Shown here: in pieces, positions 15,218 through 23,225 of the stretch
Layout: each line of letters starts with the position of its first letter
Position numbering within the stretch: position 1 is the stretch's first letter
Assembly (NCBI GenBank): GCA_016790695.1
Contig: JAEUOS010000161.1
Coordinates: 1 to 39,323 of the forward strand
Origin: Burkholderiales bacterium
GTDB lineage: Bacteria > Pseudomonadota > Gammaproteobacteria > Burkholderiales > JAEUOS01
Length of the DNA stretch: 39,323 nucleotides
Direction of reading: 5' to 3'
Notes under the pieces: generated by a model
Databases searched by the model: none
Seen by the model: only the letters and a program-made list of their open reading frames with translations
What the model was told of the DNA's origin: nothing
Position numbers and translations under genes: made by a program

Positions 15218-16128
15218 ACGAGCACGTGATCCATCGCGTCAGGGACCTGCCGTCGGCGCACCTGCTCGGCGCCGGCACCGCGATGTGCGCCGGCTGCGGC
15301 GGCTTGGGCGCGCTGCACCAGGTCTACGACGTGCTCGGCGAGAAGACGGTGTTCGTCAATGCCGCCGGGTGCATGACGCTCCTCGCCAACTACCCGTTCA
15401 CGCCGTTCAAGGGGTCGTGGCTGTACACCGCGATGGCCTCGGCGCCGGCCGGCGCGCAGGGCGTGCGCGACGCGCTCGACGTGCTCCTCGCGCAGGGACG
15501 CCTGCCGCCCGCGGAGGACCTGGCGCCGGTCGTGCTCACCGGCGACGGCTCGGCCTACGGCATGGGGCTGTCGGCCACGTCGGCGGCGATCGAGCGCGGC
15601 CTCGACTTCCTCTACCTCTGCTACGACAACGAGGGCTACGGCAACACCGGACAGCAGTCCTCGGGAGCGACGCCGCATGCCGCGCGCACCGCCACCAGCG
15701 CGGGCGGGCGCGGCCATCCCGGATTCAAGAAGGACCTGTTCGCGATCTGGGCCGCGCATGCGCCCGCCTACGTCGCCACCGTGATCGGGGCCGAGCCGCT
15801 CGACCTCGCGCGCAAGGTCGAGACCGCGATCGGCCTCAAGGGGCCGCGCCTGATCCTCGCGCTCGCGCCGTGCCCGACGGGCTGGGACTTCGAGCCCGCC
15901 GCGCTCGTCGACGTCGGACGCCTCGCGGTGAACACCGGCATCTTCCCGCTCAAGGAATACCGCGACGGCAGGATCACGCACACGCGGATACCGCGGCCGC
16001 GCCTGCCGGTCGAGGCCTACCTGTCGACGCAGGGCCGCTTCGCGCACCTGTTCTCGCCGCGCCGCGACGATGCCGCCATCGCCGCGATCCAGGCGCAGGT
16101 CGACCGCTACTGGCAGGGCGTGGCCTGA
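15214..16128 (+). CDS. 2-oxoacid:ferredoxin oxidoreductase, beta subunit
   Basis: A 304-residue beta subunit that binds thiamine diphosphate and one 4Fe-4S cluster. Cluster cysteines are Cys25 and Cys28 (MCAGCGG), Cys53 (NAAGCM) and one in LALAPCPTGW. The thiamine diphosphate/Mg motif is TGDGSAYGMG followed by CYDNEGYGNTGQQSSGATP, the standard GDG...N pattern. Its ATG overlaps the end of the alpha gene (ATGA). The gene closes the operon and converges on the MFS gene 20 bases away. Confidence 0.92.
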   Translation: MNEHVIHRVRDLPSAHLLGAGTAMCAGCGGLGALHQVYDVLGEKTVFVNAAGCMTLLANYPFTPFKGSWLYTAMASAPAGAQGVRDALDVLLAQGRLPPAEDLAPVVLTGDGSAYGMGLSATSAAIERGLDFLYLCYDNEGYGNTGQQSSGATPHAARTATSAGGRGHPGFKKDLFAIWAAHAPAYVATVIGAEPLDLARKVETAIGLKGPRLILALAPCPTGWDFEPAALVDVGRLAVNTGIFPLKEYRDGRITHTRIPRPRLPVEAYLSTQGRFAHLFSPRRDDAAIAAIQAQVDRYWQGVA

Positions 16129-16147
16129 TCCGGCCGGCGCCGCCGGG

Positions 16148-17404
16148 TCAGGACGAGCGGCGCGACGCCGGCTTCCCGTCCGCCGGGCCCGGCCGGCGGC
16201 GCAGCATCAGCACGCCCACCGCGAGCGCCGGCACGCCGCAGGCGATGAAGCCCGCGCCGTAGCTGCCGGTGGCGCCGAGCAGGACGGAAAACACCATCGG
16301 CTCGAGCAGCCCGCCGACCTGGCCGAACGAGAGGACCCCGCCGGTGACCGCGCCGCGGCGCCCGTCGGGTGCCGCGCGCGCCGCCTCCGCCAGCAGCACC
16401 CCGTGCCAGGACAGGGCCGTCGCGCTCAGCAGGCAGGCCGCCGCGCCCACCACGAGGGTGGAAGAACCGGCGTCGCACCATCCGAGCAGGGCCGATCCCG
16501 CCGCCATGCCCAGGGCCAGGCCGCCCAGCATGATCCGCAGGGGAACAAGGCCGCTGCCGAGCCAGCCCCAGAGAATGCGCCCGGGCATCGCCACCAGCAC
16601 CGCGAGGGAGAAGACGAACCCGGCGGCCACCGGCGCGTAGCCGATGCTGGTCAGGAAGACCACGAAATACGCGGTCATCACCGACTGCAGCCCGTTGAAC
16701 GCGAGGCAGGCGAAGGAGAGCGCGCGCAGCCGCGGCAACTGCCAGACCACCGCCAGCGTCTCGCCGAGGTCCGACAGCCGCACCGGGTGATCCGGCACGC
16801 GGTCATCGTCGTAGCGCTGGCGCAGCGGCTGCATCGCCAGGATGAACGCGGCGCACGCGAGCGCGCTGCCGACCATGGTGGCGCGCCAGCCGAACAGCTG
16901 CGTCAGCGGCGGCCCCAGCGCGCCCGAGAGCAGCATGCCGGCCGGCACCGCGGTCTGCTTGATCGAGAACACCAGCGGCAGGTGCTGCGGCGGCGAGCAG
17001 CGGCCGAGCAGGTGCGAGCTCGACGGCGTCGACAGCGCGCTGCCCGCGCCGCTGAAGATCGCGGCCGCGATCAGGGTCAGCGGCGTGCCGAGCGCCGCGA
17101 CCGCGCTGCCGGCCGCGATCAGGACCAGCGACACCTGGCTCATGCGCAGCGCGCCGTGGCGCACGATGAAGCCGCCGCAGCCGAGCTGCACCACCAGCGA
17201 GGCGACCGACACGCAGCCGAAGTACACGCCGATCCAGGCCGCGTCGTAGCGCAGGTCGGCGATGATCGCCGGCGCGATCACCGCCGGCAGCGTGCGGCCG
17301 ATGGCGACGAAGGTCTGCTGCACGAACATCGTGCCCAGGGCGATCAGGAGATGGGTCACGACGGTGGGATCGGCGGCGTCCGGTGCAGGACGCAGTATAG
17401 GCAA
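16148..17404 (-). CDS. MFS transporter
   Basis: A major facilitator superfamily protein with up to 418 residues and about twelve hydrophobic segments in two halves around a cytoplasmic loop near residue 200 (LRQRYDDDRVPDHPVRLSD). The segments include YFGCVSVASLVVQLGCGGFI (helix 2), the STPSSSHLLGRCSP loop and the C-terminal GGVLSFGQVGGLLEPMVFS. The start is uncertain. The longest frame opens with TTG at 17404; a GTG 15 codons later (VTHLLIALGTMF) or the ATG of MFVQQTF would also fit the first helix. It lies downstream of the acetoacetyl-CoA synthetase gene with a hairpin in the 88-base gap. It is probably an organic-anion or metabolite importer; the substrate is unknown. Confidence 0.82.
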   Translation of the reverse strand: MPILRPAPDAADPTVVTHLLIALGTMFVQQTFVAIGRTLPAVIAPAIIADLRYDAAWIGVYFGCVSVASLVVQLGCGGFIVRHGALRMSQVSLVLIAAGSAVAALGTPLTLIAAAIFSGAGSALSTPSSSHLLGRCSPPQHLPLVFSIKQTAVPAGMLLSGALGPPLTQLFGWRATMVGSALACAAFILAMQPLRQRYDDDRVPDHPVRLSDLGETLAVVWQLPRLRALSFACLAFNGLQSVMTAYFVVFLTSIGYAPVAAGFVFSLAVLVAMPGRILWGWLGSGLVPLRIMLGGLALGMAAGSALLGWCDAGSSTLVVGAAACLLSATALSWHGVLLAEAARAAPDGRRGAVTGGVLSFGQVGGLLEPMVFSVLLGATGSYGAGFIACGVPALAVGVLMLRRRPGPADGKPASRRSS

Positions 17405-17427
17405 GCCGGTGGCGCAGGACCACCGGC
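17405..17427 (-). terminator. Hairpin between acetoacetyl-CoA synthetase and MFS genes
   Basis: GCCGGTGG and CCACCGGC form perfect eight-base arms around seven bases, just before the TTG start of the MFS gene. A second, shorter G+C inverted repeat (GCGGGCG/CGCCCGC) lies near 17459-17484. Either could terminate or attenuate transcription leaving the upstream synthetase gene. There is no U-tract. Confidence 0.4.
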
Positions 17428-17492
17428 CGCGGCGGCGCGGCAGGCGCTGCCGGAACTGCGGGCGCGGGGTGCGCCGCCCGCGGCGCCGGGCC

Positions 17493-19469
17493 CTAGGCGC
17501 CCGGACCGGCGTTGCGCCGCGCCGCGAACTCCACGAAGTAGGCGAGGCTGCCCGGGTTGGCCATCGAATCCGGGTTCGCCGACCGCGTCACGCTGTGCCC
17601 GAGCAGCAGCTTCTTGATCGGCAGTTCCATCTTCTTGCCTGACAGCGTGCGCGGCACCTCGGCGATCTCGAAGATGTCGTTGGGCACGTGGCGCGCCGAC
17701 AGGCCGGTGCGGATGTGCTCGCGGATCTTCGCCTGCAGCGCGTCGTCGAATGCCACGCCCGGCCGCAGCACCACGAACAGCGGCATGTAGGATTCGCGGC
17801 CGAGGTATTCGAGGTCGACCACGACCGAGTCCAGGATCTCCGGCAGCGCCTCGACCACGCTGTAGATCTCGGCCGTGCCCATGCGGATGCCGTGGCGCTT
17901 GATGGTCGCGTCCGAGCGGCCGTAGATGACCGAGCCGCCGCCGGGGGTGAAGCGGATCCAGTCGCCGTGGCGCCAGACTCCCGGGTAGACGTCGAAATAG
18001 CTGTCGTGATAGCGCTTGCCGCCGGCATCGTTCCAGAAGTACAGCGGCATCGACGGCATCGGCGCGGTGCAGACCAGCTCGCCCACCGCGTCGACGAGCG
18101 GCCTGCCGTCGTCGTCGAACGCCTCGACCTTGCAGCCCAGGCACTTGCACTGCATCTCGCCCAGGTGCACCGGCAGCAGCGGGTTGCCGCCGACGAAGGC
18201 GGTGGCCGGGTCGGTGCCGCCGCTCATCGGCGCGAGCCAGACGTCGCTGCGCACGTTGTCGTAGACCCAGCGGTAGCCCTCGGGCGGCAGCGGCGAGCCG
18301 GTCGAGCCGATGCCGCGCAGGCGCGACACGTCGGCGAACTGCCGCGGTGAGACGCCCGCCTTCATGCACGAGAGGAAGAACGCGGCGCCGGCGCCGAAGA
18401 AGGTCGCCTTGACGCGGTCGGCGAAGCGCCACAGCGCGCCCCAGTCGGGCCAGCCGGGGTTGCCGTCGTAGATGGCGACGGTGGCGCCGACCAGGAGCCC
18501 GCTGATGTGCAGGTTCCACATGAACCAGCTGGTGCTCGAGAACCAGTGGTAGACGTCGTCCGGGCCGAGGTCGTTGCCGATGCCCATCACCTTGACGTGC
18601 TCGACGACGATGCCGCCGTGGCCGTGCACCATCGGCTTGGGCATGCCGGTGGTGCCCGACGAGTACACCACCCACAGCGGGTGGTCGAACGGCACCGGCT
18701 CGACCGCGAGCGGCGCCGCCCCCGCGGTGACGTCGTCCCAGGCGAGCGCGCCGGCGAGGCCCGCCAGGCCGGCGCCGCGGTCGAGGTTCGGCACCACGAT
18801 CACCTTCTCGAGCGTCGGCAGGCCGCGCTGCAGCTCGCCGACGACCTGGCGGCGGTCGAAGGCCTTGCCGCCATAGCGGTAGCCGTCGACCGCGATCAGC
18901 ACCTTGGGCGTGATCTGCGCGAAGCGGTCGAGCACGCTCACCGGCCCCATGTCGGGCGAGCACAGCGACCAGGTCGCGCCGATCGAGGCGGCGGCGTAGA
19001 ACGCGATGATGGTCTCGGGGATGTTGGGCAGGAAGGCGACCACGCGGTCGCCCCTGGCCACGCCGAGCGCGCGCAGCGCGTGCGCGAGGTTCGCGACCTT
19101 GCGCTCGAACTCGTCCCAGCCGACGTCGACGCGTTCGCCCGCCTCGTTGCAGGCGATGATCGCCGGGCGCGTCGCGCTGCGGTGGCGCAGGCCCTGCTCG
19201 ACGTAGTTGAGCGTGGCTCCCGGGAACCACGCCGCGCCCGGCATGGTGCGCGCGCCGAGCACGCGCGCGGGTGGGGTGTGGAAGCGGATGTCGTAGTGGC
19301 CGACGATCGAGTCCCAGAACCCCTCGAGGTCGTCGACCGACCAGCGCCACAGCGCGTCGTAGTCGGCGAACGCGAGGCCGCGCGTCCGCGCGAGCCAGCG
19401 CATGTAGCGCGCGAGCTTGGAGTCGTTCCTGAACGACTCGGCGGGCTGCCAGACCGGCGTCGACGCCAT
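17493..19469 (-). CDS. Acetoacetyl-CoA synthetase
   Basis: A 658-residue ATP-dependent acyl-CoA ligase of the acetoacetate-CoA ligase family (about 650 residues, as expected). The N-terminal ACAS_N-like segment has YDALWRWSVDDLEGFWDSI and AAWFPGATLNYVEQ, typical of this subgroup. The ATP-binding motif is YSSGTTGMPKPMVHGHGG, followed by the TSWFMWN motif characteristic of acetoacetyl-CoA synthetases, then GDWIRF, GGGSVIYGRSDATIKRHGIR, and the catalytic lysine in LSGKKMELPIKK. GGAGACTGAGCC precedes the ATG. The gene starts three bases after the Gfo/Idh stop, so both share a transcript from the divergent promoter with operator site C. It would activate acetoacetate or a similar 3-oxoacid for entry to central metabolism. 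Confidence 0.93.
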   Translation of the reverse strand: MASTPVWQPAESFRNDSKLARYMRWLARTRGLAFADYDALWRWSVDDLEGFWDSIVGHYDIRFHTPPARVLGARTMPGAAWFPGATLNYVEQGLRHRSATRPAIIACNEAGERVDVGWDEFERKVANLAHALRALGVARGDRVVAFLPNIPETIIAFYAAASIGATWSLCSPDMGPVSVLDRFAQITPKVLIAVDGYRYGGKAFDRRQVVGELQRGLPTLEKVIVVPNLDRGAGLAGLAGALAWDDVTAGAAPLAVEPVPFDHPLWVVYSSGTTGMPKPMVHGHGGIVVEHVKVMGIGNDLGPDDVYHWFSSTSWFMWNLHISGLLVGATVAIYDGNPGWPDWGALWRFADRVKATFFGAGAAFFLSCMKAGVSPRQFADVSRLRGIGSTGSPLPPEGYRWVYDNVRSDVWLAPMSGGTDPATAFVGGNPLLPVHLGEMQCKCLGCKVEAFDDDGRPLVDAVGELVCTAPMPSMPLYFWNDAGGKRYHDSYFDVYPGVWRHGDWIRFTPGGGSVIYGRSDATIKRHGIRMGTAEIYSVVEALPEILDSVVVDLEYLGRESYMPLFVVLRPGVAFDDALQAKIREHIRTGLSARHVPNDIFEIAEVPRTLSGKKMELPIKKLLLGHSVTRSANPDSMANPGSLAYFVEFAARRNAGPGA

Positions 19470-19472
19470 GGC

Positions 19473-20501
19473 TCAGTCTCCCGGTTGCGCGACCGCCTCG
19501 ACGCGGCCGCTGCCGGCGGAGCGCATGATGGCCTCGAGCGCGGCGACGTTGGCGAGCATCTCGCGCGACGTGACCGGGTAGGGCGCGGCGCCGCGCACCG
19601 CGGCCGCGAAGGCCTCGAGGTTGGCGCGCACGCTCGCGTGCGGCGCGACGAAGGCGGTGGTGCGCGGCGCGCCGCGCAGGCAGGTGGTGACGTCCCACCC
19701 GGTGGGATTCTCCGGATGGGTGCGGTCGCGGATCTCGACCCAGCCGTGCGACCCGTAGACGGCGAAGCGGCCCTCGAACGGCGTTGCGAGCATCGCGCTG
19801 ACGAGCGCGTTGGCGCCGCCGGGGAATCCGAGCATCACGCCGAGGGTGTCGCCGTTGGCGAAGTGGCTGCCGCGCGTGGCCAAGCGCGCCCAGACCGATT
19901 CGGCCGGGCCGAGCACCGCGATCGCGAGGTCGACCAGGTGGATGCCGGTCGCCGACAGCGGACCGACCGGCGCATGTGCGACCGACAGGCGCCAGTTGTC
20001 CGGCGGCAGCGCGAAGAACTTGTCCTGGCTGAAGTTGGCCTCGATCTGCAGGATCGCGCCGAGTTCGCCGCGCGCGATGCGCTCGCGCAGCGCGACGACG
20101 GCCGGCTCGAAGCGGCGCTCGTGGCCGATGCCCAGCACCACGCCGGCGGCGCGGCACGCGCCGACCGCCGCCACCGCGTCGGCGTACGAGAGGCACAGCG
20201 GCTTCTCGCAGAACACGTGCTTGCCGGCCGCGGCGGCCGCGGCGATCTGCGCCGCATGCGCCTTGTGCGGCGTGCACAGCACCACCGCGTCGACCGCGGC
20301 GGTGGCGAGCGCCTCCTCGAAGCGCCCGGCCACCGCGAAGCCGGCGGCGGCGCCATCGGCGCGCGCGGCCGCGCGCGCCGCGTCGTCCGGCTCGACCACC
20401 AGCACCACCCGCACCGCCGCGCTCGCCGCGAGGGTGCGCGCGATCGTGCGCCCCCACCAGCCGTAGCCGACGACCGCGACCCTGACCACCGCTGCCTCCA
20501 T
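19473..20501 (-). CDS. Gfo/Idh/MocA-family oxidoreductase
   Basis: A 342-residue NAD(P)-dependent oxidoreductase. The Rossmann motif VAVVGYGWWGRTIARTL is at the N-terminus and the family motif EKPL is in GKHVFCEKPLCLSYADAV. A C-terminal alpha/beta domain has VGPLSATGIHLVDLAIAVLGP, where the Asp-His-type active-site pair lies (GIHLVDLA). ATG at 20501 is chosen because GGAGGG precedes it by eight bases and the Rossmann strand follows at once; the open frame upstream is Arg/Gly-rich. It is the first gene of an operon with acetoacetyl-CoA synthetase, divergent from the second hydroxyisobutyrate-dehydrogenase-like gene across operator site C. Family members act on sugars, cyclitols or related compounds; the substrate is unknown. 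Confidence 0.9.
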   Translation of the reverse strand: MEAAVVRVAVVGYGWWGRTIARTLAASAAVRVVLVVEPDDAARAAARADGAAAGFAVAGRFEEALATAAVDAVVLCTPHKAHAAQIAAAAAAGKHVFCEKPLCLSYADAVAAVGACRAAGVVLGIGHERRFEPAVVALRERIARGELGAILQIEANFSQDKFFALPPDNWRLSVAHAPVGPLSATGIHLVDLAIAVLGPAESVWARLATRGSHFANGDTLGVMLGFPGGANALVSAMLATPFEGRFAVYGSHGWVEIRDRTHPENPTGWDVTTCLRGAPRTTAFVAPHASVRANLEAFAAAVRGAAPYPVTSREMLANVAALEAIMRSAGSGRVEAVAQPGD

Positions 20502-20591
20502 CACGCCTGCCCTCCCGCGTCCGCCCCGGCCGCCGCCCCGCGGGCCGCGCCGGGCCCGCATGCAGAACATCGCGGCTATGCTAATCTCAAT

Positions 20592-20605
20592 TTATCGAAA
20601 GCTCA
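20592..20605 (+). promoter_or_regulatory. TTATCG operator, site C
   Basis: TTATCGAAAGCTCA keeps the TTATCG half and a degenerate second half, making it the weakest of the five sites. Compared with site E (TTATCGCTTGATCA), the first six bases and four of the last five agree. It sits in the 116-base gap between the divergent Gfo/Idh and dehydrogenase genes, 12 bases before the latter's ATG. A possible extended -10 (TGCTAATCT) lies at 20579-20587. Confidence 0.5.
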
Positions 20606-20617
20606 ATAACATCCGCG

Positions 20618-21586
20618 ATGCCCGCCTCCCCCTCTTCCCGCGACAACGGCAGCGCCGGCACGGTCGGCATGATCGGACTCGGCATCATGGGCTCGGCGAT
20701 GGCCGCCAATCTGGTGCGCGCGGGCTTCGCGGTCAGCGGCTGCGACCCGGTGCCGGCGGCGCGCTCACGCCTGCGGCGCGCCGGCGGCACGCCGCGCGCG
20801 GACGCGGCGGCGGTGGCGCGCACGTGCGAGCGCATCGTGCTCTCGCTGCCGAGCGTCGCGGCGCTCGACCAGGTCTGCGACGCGATCGCCGCCCACGGGC
20901 GGCGCGGCGCGATCGTCGCCGAGACCAGCACGCTGCCGGTGGCCGACAAGGAACGCGCGCGCCGGCGCCTGGCCGCCGCCGGCATCGTGCTGCTCGACTG
21001 CCCGCTCTCGGGCACCGGCGCGCAGGCGCGCGTGCGCGACCTCGCGGTCTACGCCAGCGGCCCGGCGCGCGCGATCCGCGCCTTCGCGCCGGTGTTCGAC
21101 GGCTTCGCGCGCGCGCGCTACGACGTCGGCGGATTCGGCAACGGCATGCGCATGAAGCTGGTCGCGAACCTGCTGGTGGCGATCCACAACATCGCGGCGG
21201 CGGAGGCGATCCTGTTCGGCGAGCGCGCCGGGCTCGACCCGGCGCAGGTGGTGCAGGTGGTGGCCGACGGCGCCGGCGGCTCGCGCATGTTCCAGGTGCG
21301 CGGCCCGACGATGGTCGCGCGCGGCTGGGGCGAGGCGACGATGAAGGTCTCGACCTGGCAGAAGGACATGGGACTGATCGCCGCGGCGCTCGCCGCCACC
21401 GACACGCCGGCACCGCTGTTCGCCGCCTGCGTGCCGGTCTACAACGCCGCCATGGGCCAGGGCCACGGCGGCGACGACACCGCCGCGGTCTACGCGGTGC
21501 TCGAGCGCCTCGCCGGCGGCGGGTCCGCGCCTAGCGCCGGCGCCGCGCCGCCGGCGCGGCGGCCGCGCCGTGCAGCGAGGCGATGA
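20618..21586 (+). CDS. 3-hydroxyisobutyrate dehydrogenase family protein (second copy)
   Basis: A 322-residue NAD(P)-dependent beta-hydroxyacid dehydrogenase. It has the Rossmann motif VGMIGLGIMGSAMAANLVRAG, the substrate loop DCPLSGTGAQARVRDL, the catalytic lysine in NGMRMKLVANLLVAIHN, and the C-terminal helical motif VSTWQKDMGLI. It is only distantly similar to the copy at 8747-9640, so it is not a recent duplicate. No good ribosome-binding site precedes the ATG, and the operator ends 12 bases upstream, so the mRNA leader would be very short; translation could also begin at a later codon before VGMIGLG. The Ala/Arg/Pro-rich C-terminus overlaps the TetR gene by 56 bases. Confidence 0.88.
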   Translation: MPASPSSRDNGSAGTVGMIGLGIMGSAMAANLVRAGFAVSGCDPVPAARSRLRRAGGTPRADAAAVARTCERIVLSLPSVAALDQVCDAIAAHGRRGAIVAETSTLPVADKERARRRLAAAGIVLLDCPLSGTGAQARVRDLAVYASGPARAIRAFAPVFDGFARARYDVGGFGNGMRMKLVANLLVAIHNIAAAEAILFGERAGLDPAQVVQVVADGAGGSRMFQVRGPTMVARGWGEATMKVSTWQKDMGLIAAALAATDTPAPLFAACVPVYNAAMGQGHGGDDTAAVYAVLERLAGGGSAPSAGAAPPARRPRRAARR

Positions 21587-22277
21587 GGCGCGGGTAGGTC
21601 ACCCTGGCGCCGGCCAGGAAGTTGTCGATCGCGGTCTCGACCTTGCGCATGAACTCGACCCGCATCGGCAGCAGGTAGATGTGCTGGCGCACGGCGTAGT
21701 AGAACATGCCGCCGTGCAGGCTCCAGACGAACTCGATCTCCTCCTCGGCCACCGGCAGGTCCGGGGACTCGACGCCGCAGTAGTGCCGCACCTCGCGGCA
21801 GTACACCGGCAGCAGCTCGCGCTGGATGTGGTTGATGTAGCGCTGGTTCAGCACCGGTCCCGACAGGCCCGCGTACAGATAGATGCGCAGCCAGTCGGGG
21901 CGGTAGGTCGCGGCCGAGTACTGCCGGTAGAACTCGACCAGGCGCTCGCGCAGCGGGATCGAGCGGTCGCGCATCAGCGACACCCAGGCCGGGTTCCAGC
22001 GCCCCTCGAACACGGTCTGGTAGACGCGCTCGATGAGCGCCTGCTTCGACGAGAAGTACCGGTACAGCAGCGGCTGGGTGATGCCCAGGCGCTTGGACAG
22101 CTCGCGGGTCTGGCCCGAGAACCCGACCTCGGAAAAGTACGCGATGGCGCCGTCGATGATCTGGCGCTCGCGCTCCGCGGGCGACAGGCGCGCCTTCGGC
22201 GCCGTCCGGCCCGGCGGCCTGCGCCCCGCGGGCGCGGCCGGACGCTCGGACAGGGCGGCCTTTCTCGACGTCGCCAT
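21531..22277 (-). CDS. TetR-family transcriptional regulator
   Basis: A 248-residue regulator. A 30-residue basic, Pro/Ala-rich N-terminal arm precedes the TetR DNA-binding domain at about residues 35-85 (RQIIDGAIAYFSEVGFSG, then LSKRLGITQPLLYRYFSSK as helix-turn-helix). The remainder is a helical ligand domain with YFRQ-like dimer segments (LYAGLSGPVLNQRYINHIQ and EIEFVWSLHGGMFYYAVRQH). It is the third gene after a Bug receptor and a deacetylase-family gene, separated by 44 bases, so it is probably made from the promoter region holding operator site D. It is the only recognisable transcription factor in the window and the best candidate for the TTATCG sites. Its 3' end overlaps the converging dehydrogenase gene. 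Confidence 0.9.
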   Translation of the reverse strand: MATSRKAALSERPAAPAGRRPPGRTAPKARLSPAERERQIIDGAIAYFSEVGFSGQTRELSKRLGITQPLLYRYFSSKQALIERVYQTVFEGRWNPAWVSLMRDRSIPLRERLVEFYRQYSAATYRPDWLRIYLYAGLSGPVLNQRYINHIQRELLPVYCREVRHYCGVESPDLPVAEEEIEFVWSLHGGMFYYAVRQHIYLLPMRVEFMRKVETAIDNFLAGARVTYPRLIASLHGAAAAPAARRRR

Positions 22278-22321
22278 CGGATCGCGTTTCCGCCGGGAAC
22301 CTGGCCGCACCGCGACCCGCG

Positions 22322-23209
22322 CTAGCGCGGCGGCGGCACCTGCGCGCGGTACCAGTCCGCGATCCCGGCGCCGGTGCGCAGTACCACGCCCGGCTTGGAC
22401 CGGACGTAGTCGAGCAGGCGCTCGAATTGCGCGATGCGGTGCGGCACGCCGGTGATGTAGGGATGGACGCTGATGGCCATCACCCGCGGCACGGTCGCGC
22501 TCTCCTCCCACAGCCGCTCGAGCTGCGCCACCCCGCGCTCGAACAGTTCCGCGCCGTCGTGGCTCTGCAGGACCATCATCGGGATGTCGTTGATCTCGAC
22601 GCTGTAGGGTACCGAGAGCACCGGGCCGTGCGCGGTCGGGATCCACACCGGCTGGTCGTCCATCACCCAGTCGGCGACATACTCGATCCCGGCCGCCGCC
22701 AGGTGGTCGATGGTCTCGGCGGTCTCGGTCAGCCCCGGGCTCTCCCAGCCGACCGGCGCGCGGCCGGTGAATTCGCGGATCGCCGCGATGGTCTCGGCGA
22801 TCGCCTGCGGCTGGTCCGCCACCGCGTGCATCGGCCCCTGGACGAACCCGTGGCCCATGAACTCCCAGCCGAGATCCAGCGCCGCGCGCGCGACCCGCGG
22901 GTAGCTGCGGCAGACGATGCCGTTGATCGCGAGGGTCGGCACGATGCCGCGCGCGGCCAGGGCGTCGCGCAGGCGCCAGAAGCCGACGCGCATGCCGTAC
23001 TCGTGCCAGGCCCAGTTCGGCAGGTCGGGCTGCAGCGGCTGCCCCATCGGCGGCGACAGCACGGTGCGCGGCATCGGCCGCTCCATGCCCCAGTGCTCGA
23101 CGTTGACGATCACCCACACCAGCATGCGCCCGCCGTCGGGCACCGCGAGCGGGGGCCGGTCGACGATCGCCGAATAGGCGACGCGCGCGCTGGGCAGGGG
23201 AGCCGCCAT
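22322..23209 (-). CDS. Polysaccharide deacetylase (allantoinase PuuE-like) family protein
   Basis: A 295-residue NodB-type carbohydrate-esterase-fold protein of the PuuE-like subgroup. VNVEHWGMERP is the usual D/N-x-E metal strand and YGMRVGFWRLRDALAARGI follows the subgroup pattern. GWEFMGHGFVQG supplies a metal His, and VPRVMAISVHPYITGVPHRI supplies the late HP motif. Such proteins hydrolyse amide bonds in small cyclic or acylated compounds. Two in-frame ATGs exist; 23209 is preferred because GGAGGA (23217-23222) is seven bases before it, versus one base before 23215. It lies 16 bases after the Bug receptor gene in an apparent operon with the TetR regulator. Confidence 0.85.
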   Translation of the reverse strand: MAAPLPSARVAYSAIVDRPPLAVPDGGRMLVWVIVNVEHWGMERPMPRTVLSPPMGQPLQPDLPNWAWHEYGMRVGFWRLRDALAARGIVPTLAINGIVCRSYPRVARAALDLGWEFMGHGFVQGPMHAVADQPQAIAETIAAIREFTGRAPVGWESPGLTETAETIDHLAAAGIEYVADWVMDDQPVWIPTAHGPVLSVPYSVEINDIPMMVLQSHDGAELFERGVAQLERLWEESATVPRVMAISVHPYITGVPHRIAQFERLLDYVRSKPGVVLRTGAGIADWYRAQVPPPR

Positions 23210-23225
23210 CGCCATGTCCTCCGGG

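Noticed and set aside
17356..20457. A 1033-codon minus-strand frame across the acetoacetyl-CoA synthetase and Gfo/Idh genes.
   Set aside because: It is an out-of-frame Arg-rich shadow of two genes with clear motifs in another frame.
18507..20609. A 700-codon plus-strand frame opposite the synthetase and Gfo/Idh genes, ending at the start of the second dehydrogenase.
   Set aside because: No motif, antisense composition, and it crosses the divergent promoter gap with operator site C.
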